Program-made: the position numbers and the translations under genes
The notes under the pieces: generated by a model
Told to the model about the DNA's origin: nothing
What the model saw: only the letters and a program-made list of their open reading frames with translations
Databases searched by the model: none
Assembly: GCA_030674155.1 (NCBI GenBank)
Contig: CM060335.1
Coordinates: 51,186,866 to 51,214,365, forward strand
Reading direction: 5' to 3'
Length of the DNA stretch: 27,500 nt
DNA from: Stramonita haemastoma
Lineage: Eukaryota; Mollusca; Gastropoda; Neogastropoda; Muricidae
Shown: piece after piece, positions 9,511 to 18,441 of the stretch
Layout: each line of letters opens with the position of its first letter
Position numbering within the stretch: the first letter of the stretch is position 1

Positions 9511-9610
9511 TATGCAGATTATCAAAATTCATGCTAAAGATCCGGTAATTTATGTCAGCGTTGGGTGGGTCACGGAAACATGAAAATACCCAGCATGCAA
9601 CCTGCAGAAT
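9254..9610 (+). mobile_element. SINE family D with internal CA expansion
   Basis: The head is GATGCTATAGCCCAGTGGTT (A box), with B box GGGTTCGAATCTC (about 9322-9334), TCCAGGTCAACTTCAAGTGC and CCTGTTAGTGCC. A CA array (9429-9509) sits where the copy at 12214 has TATATAAATACACATGCA. The element resumes with CATGCTAAAGATCCGG and GAAAATACCCAGCAT. The 3' module is missing here, but an inverted one lies at 9722-9832. Confidence 0.82.
9429..9509 (+). repeat. (CA)n microsatellite inside a SINE
   Basis: About 40 uninterrupted CA units. Confidence 0.98.
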
Positions 9611-9721
9611 TCAATGAGCTGCATTGAAATTGGAAAGTGTTGGCTGAGGCCAGCAGGCAGACCTCCTGTATTGGCAGACCTGCAGTTTATTCCAGTTTTC
9701 ATTCAGTTTTTTAAAAAAATT

Positions 9722-9832
9722 GTTCCTTAACTAGAACTCCATGGTTCACCAATGGTGAGATTTTGCATATGCCAGGGCTTTTACTCATCATCACAGTAGA
9801 TGCATTCCAATTTCAGGGATAGTGTCTGAACA
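9722..9832 (-). mobile_element. SINE family D, 3' module
   Basis: The minus strand reads CACTATCCCTGAAATTGGAA, then GGCATATGCAAAATCTCACC and ATTGGTGAACC, the conserved D end. It is headless and inverted relative to the D copy at 9254. Confidence 0.75.
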
Positions 9833-9879
9833 CAACACCTATGTGTATGTTTTTCAAAACAACAACAAAAAAATCTCAT

Positions 9880-10128
9880 TCCTACAGGCACAAAATGTTC
9901 TAATCTTCCTAAAGGCCCGACAGGTTTTTTTTTATCGTGTGCACAAGATGCTCTGCACGAGTTTGCACACGGGTCATGATCGTAAGGACTACTGGGGGGA
10001 GTGGAGTCAACACTGATGTTAACTCCAGGGTAAAATTCCCTCAACTGGGCGCCTCTGTGGTGGCTGGGATCCCGGACCGTCAGATCAGGAGCGCAGGGCT
10101 CTAACCACTAGGCTACCCTGCCTCCCAC
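9880..10128 (-). mobile_element. SINE family B, copy lacking the 3' hairpin
   Basis: The minus-strand head GGTAGCCTAGTGGTTAGAGC starts near 10122, followed by GGAGTTAACATCAGTGTTGA (about 10025-10006) and the B middle down to about 9880. The core is damaged and the terminal tail is absent. Confidence 0.8.
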
Positions 10129-10205
10129 GAGTACTTTTATAATGTTGTGGTTTCCCCTCTCCGTGGTTATATGCTGTACTTCTTCACTTCTGTCTCCTGC
10201 CTTTT

Positions 10206-10446
10206 CCATTGTACTGTGGTATGGTGTGGTATGGTAGGGTAGGGTAGGGTAAGGTAAGGTAAGGTAGGTTGGGTAGGGTACAGTTACGGTACGGTAGGGC
10301 ATGGTATGGCATGGTATGGTATGGTATGGTATGGTATGGTATGGTATGGTATGGTATGGTATGGTACGGTATGGTATGGTATGGTATGGTATGGTATGGT
10401 ATGGTATGGTATGGTATGGTATGGTATGGCTTGGTTTGGTTTGGAG
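10206..10446 (+). repeat. Pentanucleotide array (ATGGT)n with variant blocks
   Basis: From 10212 the period-5 pattern passes through GGTGT, GGTAG, GGTAA and GGTAC variants (10212-10310). It then runs as about 25 near-perfect ATGGT units (10311-10428) and ends with TTGGT units. The pure block is therefore younger than its varied left edge. Confidence 0.97.
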
Positions 10447-10615
10447 TCTTTCTGGAAAAACGGCAGGTAGAATGGACCAAGAAGGCAGAACATAGACAGG
10501 GAGGAGGTCGTGGCACGAAGATAAAGAAAAAAGACAGAAACAAAGAGAGGGATAGACAAGAGGAAAATTCTTAGCACAGAAGTTCCAAAAAGTGGATGTG
10601 CTATTAATACTGACA
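10447..10615 (-). repeat. Interspersed repeat G, copy 3
   Basis: The minus strand reads GGAACTTCTGTGCTAAGAA, CTCTTGTCTATCCCTCTC, TTGTTTCTG, GCCTTCTTGGTCCATTCTAC and AGACTCCAAACC, aligning with copies 1 and 2. It stops about 120 bp early. In the reading direction of copies 1 and 2, the pentanucleotide array follows directly. Confidence 0.7.
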
Positions 10616-10655
10616 AGCCCCCCGGCATTCGCATGAAGGAATGTGTGGTCTGTTT

Positions 10656-10851
10656 AGTGATGTGTTGTTTTGTGATGTGTTAATTTGTGATGTGTTGCTT
10701 TGTGATGTTTTGCTTTGTGATGTGTTGTTTTGTGATGTGTTGATTTGTGATGTGTTGTTTAATGATGTGTTGCTTTGTGATGTGTTGCTTTGTGATGAGT
10801 TGTTTAACGATGTGTTGTTTTGTGATGTGTTTGTTTTGTGATGTGTTGTTT
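10656..10851 (+). repeat. 15-bp minisatellite, 13 units
   Basis: Unit TGTGATGTGTTGTTT. Thirteen contiguous units occur, twelve of exactly 15 bp and one (10821-10836) of 16. Substitutions concentrate at unit positions 1-3 and 12-14. The period is a multiple of three, which keeps both strands open as pentapeptide repeats, but there is no sign of translation. Confidence 0.93.
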
Positions 10852-10919
10852 CGCGATGAATTCGATTATTTGCTGAGTGAGTTAACAAAATGGGCTTGCA
10901 TTTTTATCAGATAGTAAAG

Positions 10920-10955
10920 CAACAACAACAGCAACAACAACAACAACAACAACAA
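10920..10955 (+). repeat. (CAA)n microsatellite
   Basis: Eleven to twelve CAA units with one CAG. Confidence 0.95.
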
Positions 10956-11300
10956 TACTCAGTCAGGCACTATGAACGGGATATTCCAGAGGGACCTTAT
11001 CGCACTCACGTTCACAGTCAACGAAACAAAAGCGCCGAAACCCCCACTGATAAGGACAAAAATCATTCAGCTTGCCTACAGGAGTTCAAAAAGGCTTATT
11101 GTCTGTTTTAATTACTGGGGGCTATATGATCGCTCTGGGGCTATGTCATTAATTGATAGGCTGATTTAGGGCTGAATGCTTTTTGTCGGCAGCGCGTTCA
11201 CTATTTGTGCTATTTACAGGATTAAACGATTTCACTAGTGATCGCACAGAGTTCGATCACAATCGTTGTCGTGTTAGGGTTTTTCATTTTTGTTTTTGTT
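10956..11300. other. Unique non-coding island
   Basis: Complex sequence with GTCATTAATTGATAGGCTGA (about 11144-11163, homeodomain-like) and TCACTAGTGA (about 11231-11240), a perfect 10-bp palindrome. No repeat family is recognised. Confidence 0.3.
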
Positions 11301-11302
11301 CC

Positions 11303-11352
11303 TCAGCTCCGAGGTTCACTGATGTTGAGATTACATTATTGCGTATGGGACC
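11303..11352 (-). mobile_element. SINE family D, 3' module remnant
   Basis: The minus strand reads CCATACGCAATAATGTAATC, then CATCAGTGAACCTCGGAGCT, a decayed form of the D end. Confidence 0.6.
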
Positions 11353-11370
11353 ATGTTTCTTTGCCTGCAG

Positions 11371-11600
11371 GGCAAGGCAAGGCAAAGGCAAGGCAAATTC
11401 TTTTATTCGAGGATAATAGATAAGCACTCGTGTGCTTTTTTACATCCAGTCCCCGCCCTTTGCAGGGATAACATCAAGATAAAAAGATAACTTCTAACTT
11501 AACAACAACAACAATAATGATCTAATTATCAAGAGCAAGAGACCATAGCAAGTATCAAACAACAGGCAAGAAATAAGACAGGGATACAATAATAAGGTGA
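11371..11600 (-). mobile_element. Repeat H, copy 1 (3' end of an unidentified retroelement)
   Basis: The minus strand ends GGCGGGGACTGGATGTAAAA, hairpin AAGCAC-ACGA-GTGCTT, ATCTATTATCCTCGAATAAA, then TTGCC units (11371-11397). The upstream 150 bp aligns with 16800-16995. The terminal 60 bp is the same as in family B SINEs, but there is no tRNA head, so this may be the tail of the LINE that family B parasitises. Confidence 0.72.
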
Positions 11601-11617
11601 TAATATGAATAAAGAAT

Positions 11618-11640
11618 GGCTACCTGCCATTTAGGTAGCC
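11618..11640 (+). other. Perfect 8-bp inverted repeat
   Basis: GGCTACCT, 7-nt loop, AGGTAGCC. The arms resemble the GGCTACCT word of the family D body, so it may be two D scraps in opposite orientation. Confidence 0.6.
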
Positions 11641-12213
11641 GCATTTTGACTGTGAGGATGTCTGCACACGTTCAGCATGTGTCTAGTGAGTGTTATGTAT
11701 GACACAGTCTGGTGTGGCAAAAGGTATAACTCATACATTAATAAAGAAAAGAATTTGGCCTACGGTTGCGATTTTACCACTCCCTAGTTGCACAATGGAA
11801 AAACTGGAAATTTGATCTCAAAAAAAGAGAAAAAACGAAAGGAATATTGTGGCAAAAAATCGTTACATTTTCTACGTTTGATCATTAATTTTGTTGACAA
11901 TGATTATGTTCTGTTTTGAAAACAAATGTATTAATGAACTCACACAACTAGCGAATGATGCATAATGCAAAGTCTTTGTTCCTTAAAAAAAAGCCAAAAT
12001 GTGAGTTCAGTATGCGAATTTGTAAAGAGATGATCAGTACGATTAACTGCCCACATAGTTTCCAGTTTCACACATGAATGCAAAAAGAGGGCACAATGCA
12101 TGCCCCAACTGGTGTTGGCCACCTGTGAAAAGCTGTGTTCCATGACTGATCTCACCACAATGACACAGAGATGGCACACAGTCTCCTATCCCTTCAAATA
12201 AAACTTGTTCCTC
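11641..12213. other. AT-rich non-coding interval
   Basis: No element recognised. Several A runs occur, and there is no convincing exon. Confidence 0.35.
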
Positions 12214-12590
12214 AATGGAGGCTGTAGCCGAGTGGTTGACTTCAATGCAGCGGGTTCATGAAGTCGTAGGTTCGAATCTCCGCGTCAGCGTCTGGTAAAT
12301 TCAAGGGTGTTTTTTTTTTGTTTTTGTTTTTAGTCTTTCAGGTCAATTTTAAGAGCAAACCTGCCAGTGCCTTCATTTCATGTTGTATATAAATACACAT
12401 GCAAAAGACCAAAAATGCACGTTAAAGATCCCGTCATTTCTATCAGGGTTTGGTGGATTACGAAAATACGAACGTACTCAGCATAGGTCTCTGAAGTCTG
12501 AATGCAGTTACCTTCATAGTGGGCAAAAACAGTCTCATAGGCAAAATCTCACATTTGATAAATATAGCGGTTTTTAAACCAAGGCACTAA
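12214..12590 (+). mobile_element. SINE family D, most complete copy
   Basis: Head GGAGGCTGTAGCCGAGTGGT (A box), B box AGGTTCGAATCTC (about 12268-12280), a T-rich bridge, CAGGTCAATTTTAAGAGCAA, CCTGCCAGTGCCTTCATTTC, GCACGTTAAAGATCCCGTCA, CTCTGAAGTCTGAATGCAGT and the 3' module AGGCAAAATCTCACATTTGA. Total is about 375 bp. The 3' module has drifted from the other copies in its last 25 bp. Confidence 0.87.
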
Positions 12591-12656
12591 AAAAGTCCTG
12601 CACCTCATTTTTTGCCCCCAAATGGTCACACTTCAAACAGGATCTTGTCTCTCATA

Positions 12657-12748
12657 AACACGCACACACACACGCACGCACGCAAGCACGTACATTACAC
12701 CTACATACACGCGCACACACATTACACACACACATACACACAGTACAC

Positions 12749-12826
<78 letters not shown>

Positions 12827-12869
12827 GCACACACACACACGCACGCACACACACACACACACACACGCA

Positions 12870-12909
<40 letters not shown>
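12657..12909 (+). repeat. (CA)n array with GCAC and TACA variants
   Basis: A degenerate left part (12657-12752) leads into near-pure CA with occasional CGCACG interruptions (12753-12909). Confidence 0.98.
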
Positions 12910-12910
<1 letters not shown>

Positions 12911-13077
12911 CTGAATGGGGGAAGCAGCAGAAAGAACAAAGCCTGACTACTTTAATGGCAGCAAAAACACTTGCACGCATGACTGATGCTGACAGATTAA
13001 CCAAGCTATCATATGTCCCCCTCCCCTCTCCCTTCCCCCTCACTGCAGATGTCTCTGTATGAAATTCGAGCTCTTTA

Positions 13078-13079
<2 letters not shown>

Positions 13080-13133
<54 letters not shown>

Positions 13134-13220
13134 ACACACACAGAGACAAACAGACAGACATGCACAGTCAGACAGACAGACAGACAGAGACAAATAGGCA
13201 GACAGAGAAAGAGAGAGTAG
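13080..13220 (+). repeat. Compound (GA)n(CA)n(CAGA)n
   Basis: GA x25 (13081-13130), CA x5, then CAGA/CAGACA units to about 13210. Confidence 0.96.
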
Positions 13221-13534
13221 CCACAATGCAGTGCCACCCTTTTTCTCTCTGCTTGTGTCACTATTTGGTTGCATAATTATTCACTTCTGAGAATAAAGTT
13301 CTTTTTGCAAAATTGGTCCAGTGCAACTCTTGTATCAGGGGCTCTACTATGCACAAAAACAGACCGATCATTTCCTTTTTTCTTTATTTTTCAAAATGCC
13401 CAGACTGCCAGCTGTCAAAAGAAATCAGAGAAAAAAAAATCAGCTTTGGGGGATCAGATTCATCAAACTATCCTGATCTATGAGTAGATCTGTTTTATTC
13501 TGTCTTCACAAAGCCACAGATTGAATAAATAACC

Positions 13535-13648
13535 TGTGTGTGTATTTTTGTGTGTGTGCGTGTGCATGTGTGTGTGCGTGTGTGTGTGTACATGTGTGTG
13601 CATGTGTGTGTGTGCATGTCTGTGCATGTGTGTGTGTGCATGTGTGTG
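13535..13648 (+). repeat. (TG)n with CATG interruptions
   Basis: Blocks of TG are separated by GCATG or ACATG at irregular spacing. Confidence 0.95.
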
Positions 13649-13689
13649 GTCCCCCATGATTTTTGGATCCCTTCTTGCATGCACTGTCC

Positions 13690-14160
13690 TCTTTTAAGGT
13701 AGGCTTTGAATGCCTCGTGTGTCAGCAGCACACACATTCGCTCACTGTCCACAGCAGTCCTGCTCCCTGAATAGCAGGTGAGGTGGGTAGTACACTCTCA
13801 CAACCCGGATCTCCCAGTTCCGGCCTGCATTGTGCTCCCGTTCCGCAGTCCATTGTCGGGGATGAATGCCAGCCCAGCTGTTGCGCCGCAAACAGCAACA
13901 GTGGCCGGCTTCTCTTGACAGACAGACAGCACAGACCTCTGAATGCCAGGCTGCCTATCTGTTTAGCCGTCATTAGTTTGTGTGACGACTGTTTGGCTGC
14001 ACAAAAGGGGGCTGCCTGTCTTTCTATTGTTCCCCTTCAAACCAAGCATTCGTACCGGCAAAGCCAGCTTTGTGTGGTTCTACCCAAACACTCTCTATAG
14101 AGCATACAAAAAATATCCTGCCTCTTTCTCTCTTCCACATCCTGAATCGGTCAGTGTCCT
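13690..14160. other. Unique non-coding island
   Basis: About 470 bp without repeats, richer in GC than the left half of the window. It holds a CCATTGT site (13850-13856) and CGTCA...TGACG half-sites flanking TTAGTTTGTG (about 13967-13986). A plus-strand frame is open over 13783-14100, but I see no splice pair or recognisable domain. Style resembles 21640-23060. Confidence 0.35.
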
Positions 14161-14245
14161 TTAAGCAGAGACAATAATTATTCTGGAAAAGGAAATTTTT
14201 GGTCGCGCCCGCCACAAAGGGATACAGATATTTATATCCACACAT

Positions 14246-14739
14246 GTGGATCGGTGGTCTAGAGGTAACGCACCTGCCTCGAAAGTGAAAAGTCCGGTTT
14301 CGAGTCCGGTTTTGGTGCTTTGATCCCCGTTTGTGCCCAAAGCTTTTTTAAACCCTATCCACTGCATCGTGAGTGGTGGTCTGGGCGCTAGTCTTTCGAA
14401 TGAGACGATAAACCGAGGCTCCGTGCACAATATTCACTAAGTGCACGTAAAAGAACCCATGGCAACAAGAGAGTTGTTTCTGGCAAAATTATTTTTAAAA
14501 AGCCTCTCTGATAGGAAGTTAAACACATGCAGGCAGGAAAAGACAAAAATATGGGTGGTGCTGCTCTTGTGGCGGCACGCTCTCCACGGGGAGAGCAGCC
14601 CAAATTTCACGCAGAGAAATCGGCTGTGATTTAAAAGAGGTATACAAAACAAAGCAAAACAATACAACACAATACATTACAACGAAATACAATACAATAC
14701 AATACAATACAATACAATACAATACAATACAATACAATA
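14246..14739 (+). mobile_element. SINE family C, copy 2, with AATAC tail
   Basis: Reference copy. It has the tRNA-Gly-like head GTGGATCGGTGGTCTAGAGG, a second-box region GTTTCGAGTCCGG (about 14297-14309), GAGTGGTGGTCTGGGCGCTA, the core (GAATGAGACG, ATAAACCGAGGC; 14397-14420), CACGTAAAAGAACCCATGGC, GAGAGCAGCCCAAATTTCAC and GCAGAGAAATCGGCTGTGAT. The tail starts as mixed A/C-rich pentamers and becomes about ten pure AATAC units (14685-14739). Confidence 0.92.
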
Positions 14740-14959
14740 AACCCATGTCTTAAAAGGCGCAATGATTCATAATCAATCACATTGGCACTGAAACTTGATC
14801 ATGCAGGGATCAATGACAAGGAAGTCGAGTACAGACTGTGTTTTACGTCATGGAGTGATACAACAAAAAAACCTGTCTCTTTCTCTGTCTCTCTCTCTGT
14901 TTTCAGAGGAAGACTTGCTGATTCTTTCTTTCTTTTCTCTTTATTTCGAGAACGTGCGT

Positions 14960-14962
<3 letters not shown>

Positions 14963-14999
<37 letters not shown>

Positions 15000-15015
15000 T
15001 AGAGAGAGAGAGAGA
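14963..15015 (+). repeat. (ACAG)n(GA)n
   Basis: Nine AGAC units followed by a short GA run. A degenerate CT stretch precedes it at 14880-14900. Confidence 0.95.
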
Positions 15016-15375
15016 ACATGAACATGAACAAGATTTATTCTTCAGGCCACCAGCCCCAAGAATGGGGTAAACAAAGCATAGCAAAGCAAAGCAAATAATG
15101 CAAAAATAAAATGAAACCTCATGACATATATGGCAACTGCTAAAACATATCAAGTGTGAACATGTGTCCTTTTAGATTAAACTGACCTCTTTTAAATGAT
15201 GTTATTTGTTTGTCAAGTCTCCAAGTTTTCAACAAAATCCTGCCTTATTTTTAAGGCATTGAAAAGATATAAACTTAGCCTACGAATGGTAAATACAGAG
15301 CCATATTTCAACACACTTACGTATGGTTGATCGATTGGGACCAAGTACTTATACCTTAGATTTTCATACAGAATA

Positions 15376-15377
<2 letters not shown>
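15016..15377. other. AT-rich unique interval
   Basis: Contains a small GCAAA array (about 15075-15095). No element or exon is recognised. Confidence 0.35.

Positions 15378-15378
<1 letters not shown>

Positions 15379-15460
<82 letters not shown>
15379..15460 (+). repeat. (GA)41 microsatellite
   Basis: Pure GA, uninterrupted for 82 bp. The purine strand is on plus. Confidence 0.99.
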
Positions 15461-15463
<3 letters not shown>

Positions 15464-15484
15464 TACAAGGCTCTGTGCACACAG

Positions 15485-15555
15485 TGGTATGATGTAGAAA
15501 AACAAAAACACCCACACGAGTTCTTATTCCGTTAACCTCGAAAGAAAAAGCCCAT
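15485..15555 (+). mobile_element. Family B/H 3' tail, decayed
   Basis: GATGTAGAAAAACAAAAACA, CACGAGTTCTTATTCCG, TAACCTCGAAAGAAAAAG follow the tail of the copy at 9105-9155 base by base with scattered changes. The hairpin arm is lost. Confidence 0.55.
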
Positions 15556-15754
15556 TATATATGAAAAAGAGCACAATAAAATAACATAAGAATAGCCAAC
15601 AATCAGCACACAGAGGAAAAATAAGGGGGTAAGAATCAATACGGCACGAACCTCTAGTAGGGCCTAACGCACATTTCATACAGACTCAGTATTTGTGTTC
15701 ATGACCTTACGCCACGTAGACAATGTGATGCAAAATAATGTAATAAGCATTTCT

Positions 15755-16200
15755 ATTTATCTATCCCTTAGTCTGGCGACCGTGAGGGCACCCCTGAAGA
15801 CTTGACAATCAGTTCCCTCCATTCCTCTCTCTGTCTTGCCTTTCTCAAAATTTTGTTAAGTTCTAGACCTGTCCATTCGCTGATGTCCTCCCATCCCTTT
15901 CTTGGTCTGCCTCTTTTTCTTCCTCCTTGGCAGTGCCTTGCAGTATTGCTTTTGCATGTCCTTTTGATCTTGTGACATGCCCGTACCATTTACTTTTACG
16001 CTTCTTTACGGTTGATAGAATGTTTTCCTAGGGACCAATGGTTTGCTGGTTTCTGTTATGCACTTCTTTGTTGCTTATGCGGTCTCTGTAAGATATGCCA
16101 AACAGTCTACGGAAGCATTTCATCTCTACCGCCTATGGTCTTCTCTCCAAATCTGTTGTCAGGGTCGACGGTTCACAGGCATACATATCCATATTCCTAT
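15755..16200 (-). pseudogene. Broken non-LTR retrotransposon 3' end, GATA-type tail
   Basis: On the minus strand one sees YACEPSTLTTDLERR (about 16185-16140), GISYRDRISNKEV (about 16105-16065), YGHVTR, GGRKRGRPRKGWED (about 15930-15890) and LIVKSSGVPSRSPD (about 15810-15769), interrupted by stops and a frame change. It is the same protein region as 4124-4640. After the last codons come GACTAAGGGATAGATAAATA (15772-15753), a nascent GATA tail. Confidence 0.88.
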
Positions 16201-16349
16201 AATAATTATGCCTAAGCATTTACCACTAGACTATAAACTAAAATTGTATACAACAGGCCAGATTTAGCACAGCACAGCACAGCACTGCGTTTCACAGCAT
16301 CCCCTGGCACAACAATGCACAACACAAAACAATACAAATCAATACCCAG

Positions 16350-16575
16350 CCAAGAAGGAAGTTGGCAGGATGGTTAAGACGTTCTCATGCCAACTAGTGA
16401 ATCATGAGGTTCTGGGTTCGATTCCCAGCCTCGCCCTTTCTTCACACATTGGCGAAAAAATCGTACTGAAATGTCAAAATCCTTCAGAAGAGTCTATAAA
16501 CCGAGGCCCGGTCACATACGCAAAAAATCTTACCATTGGTGAACCTTGGAGCTCTAGCTGAGGAACGAAAAAAAA
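16350..16575 (+). mobile_element. SINE family E with family D 3' module
   Basis: A distinct tRNA-like head (GAAGTTGGCAGGATGGTTAA, 16360) and a strong B box (GGGTTCGATTCCCAG, about 16413-16427) precede a shortened core (CAGAAGAGTC, TATAAACCGAGGC, about 16484-16507). The D end follows (CACATACGCAAAAAATC, ACCATTGGTGAACC, GGAGCTCTAGC). It ends in an A run. It is shorter (about 225 bp) and looks younger than its neighbours. Confidence 0.82.
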
Positions 16576-16608
16576 ACCCACATCAAAAGCCTCTCAATCA
16601 TCCAGCTT

Positions 16609-16685
16609 AGACAGACAGACAGACAGACAGACGGATAGACGGATAGACAGAACAGATAGACAGATAGACAGACAGACAGACAGAC

Positions 16686-16776
<91 letters not shown>
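16609..16776 (+). repeat. (ACAG)n(GATA)n compound array
   Basis: ACAG units with ACGG variants (16609-16688), then 22 near-perfect GATA units to 16776, where repeat H copy 2 begins. Confidence 0.98.
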
Positions 16777-16995
16777 GGCAAGGCAAAGCAAGGCAAATTT
16801 TTTTATTTCGAGGATAATGAATAAGCACATGCGCTTTTTTACATCCAGTCCCCGCCCTTATCAGGAATAAGATCAAGATGAAAAAAATATCCAACAACAA
16901 CAATAGTAATGATCCAAATACCAACAGCAAGAAACCATACCAGTTAGCAAACAACAGACAAGGAAGAAGACAGAAATAAATTGATAAAGTAGAAT
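16777..16995 (-). mobile_element. Repeat H, copy 2
   Basis: Same minus-strand layout as 11371-11600. The tail is GGGCGGGGACTGGATGTAAA, then hairpin AAGCGC-AT-GTGCTT, TTCATTATCCTCGAAATAAA and TTGCC/TTTGCC units. The upstream A/C-rich part, with ACAACAACAATA on the plus strand (about 16893-16904), aligns with copy 1. The GATA array sits exactly at its 3' end. Confidence 0.75.
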
Positions 16996-17190
16996 AAAGA
17001 AAAAATGTACTAGATCTAAATAGAAACAAAAATAACAAATACGAATCAAGTGATCATTTTGATTTTGAAAAAAATGGGCTAATCATTAAAGAGCAAACAA
17101 GATAATAGATTGAGGTAAACAACTGAAAACATCAATCCTCCACCATATATCAACAAAATGAGTCATTTGAATCATAGCATTTTGATAAAG

Positions 17191-17282
<92 letters not shown>
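17191..17282 (+). repeat. (GA)n with two GGAG slips
   Basis: Three GA blocks separated by single G insertions. Confidence 0.98.
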
Positions 17283-17286
<4 letters not shown>

Positions 17287-18120
17287 CCAAAGAAGTTCTT
17301 TGTGAGATATGGGTCTGACTTTGGGATCCCTCTCCGATTCCCCTTTCCACTGGGTCCCAGCATAAAAACATTTAATAGGATTGGTGGGATAGGTGCTGTT
17401 GTAGTAATAGTAGTTGTAGTAGAGGGGACGGCAAAACAAGGTTGTAATTACAGGTATTCAGGCTGGCATTGAGTGTGCGGACTTTGCACGAACGCCAACC
17501 CTTGGGTGAACAATGCGGTCTGTGTTTCAGTGCTGAACAGACCCAGTTCAGCTATTGTCAGCACGCACCCTGTCTTTGTGTTGTGTTGTGCTGTGTTGTG
17601 TTCAGTGTGGTCATGTTTTATTGATACGCTAGTTAAGTGCAGCCTGGCCTTTGTAGTGGAGTCGCTGCATTGTAGTGTGTTAATTAAATGCTGAAGGACA
17701 ATAGATTTGGCATGCCTAGTTCTATCAGCATGGAACTGTAGTCTCCCATCTGACAGTTCCATGAGTGCAACGGTTTCTTTTTGTTTTCTGTGCACAATGA
17801 ACAGAGGAATTAACAAAATTGCATGGCTCTATAGTTAAATTAAGTTCTATGTTTAAATGCACCACGATTTGTTTGATGCCTGTCTTTCTTTTCCAAAGAA
17901 AGGCAAAATACCATGATGAATTGGCCATTGTCTGCATCTCTTGTCTGATACCTGACCTACCTTTAAGGGCTGTAGCCAAACAGTTCGCTTTGAAGAAATA
18001 CAATCAAAAGCTTTAGTTTTCATCAAGCAAATAATCCAAAGATAATTTGTGACACATTAATCTAGTCCTAAAATGGATCCTTTCAATCCTTTGACCGTAA
18101 TAGGACCTTTGCTAACCCTA
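17283..18120. other. Unique non-coding interval
   Basis: About 840 bp with only a minor GTTGT stretch (17579-17600). It carries GTGTTAATTAAATGC (about 17678-17692) and CCATTGT (17925-17931). No exon is convincing. Possible regulatory content. Confidence 0.35.
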
Positions 18121-18122
18121 AC

Positions 18123-18185
18123 CGTTGCATATGCAAAATCTTAACATTGATGAATCTCGGCGCTCCAGCCAAAGAATGAAAACAC
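18123..18185 (+). mobile_element. SINE family D, 3' module
   Basis: GCATATGCAAAATCTTAACA, then GAATCTCGGCGCTCCAGCC. No head is attached. Confidence 0.7.
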
Positions 18186-18440
18186 AATCTTTAAGCTTTT
18201 GATTACTCATTCCTCTGCTTTGATTGTTTAGACTGATTCATGGGTTTATTCTGTGCCTGAGTGCAAAGCTTCGTCGTTGTGTTCATTCTTCTTTATTGTC
18301 TGAGGGTAAGAAGTTAACAACGAAAAAAAGCCTGCTGGAGTTGAGGCTTTTCTATCAATAACAGATTTACCTGAGTTAGCCATTGCTGATGCCTGTGTGT
18401 TCCTCATCCGTTCTCCATCCTATTTTTTTTCAATTCGTTT
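18186..18440. other. AT-rich unique interval
   Basis: Nothing recognised. Confidence 0.35.
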
Positions 18441-18441
18441 A

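Noticed and set aside
10656..10851. CRISPR-like array
   Set aside because: Units are contiguous 15-mers with no spacers, in a eukaryotic repeat context.
10604..10888. Asn-Thr-Ser-Gln-rich repeat protein on the minus strand
   Set aside because: It is the 15-bp minisatellite read in one frame. There is no signal, domain or splice support.
12633..13274. Long minus-strand open frame of 213 codons
   Set aside because: It consists mainly of Cys-Val and Leu-Ser repeats read through CA and GA microsatellites. Dinucleotide arrays are open in several frames by nature.
13783..14100. Plus-strand coding exon of 105 codons
   Set aside because: Open but without a splice pair, a domain or a protein-like pattern. 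It fits better as complex non-coding sequence.
16355..16435. A functional tRNA gene at the family E head
   Set aside because: The B box is near consensus, but acceptor-stem pairing fails and the shared SINE core and 3' module follow.
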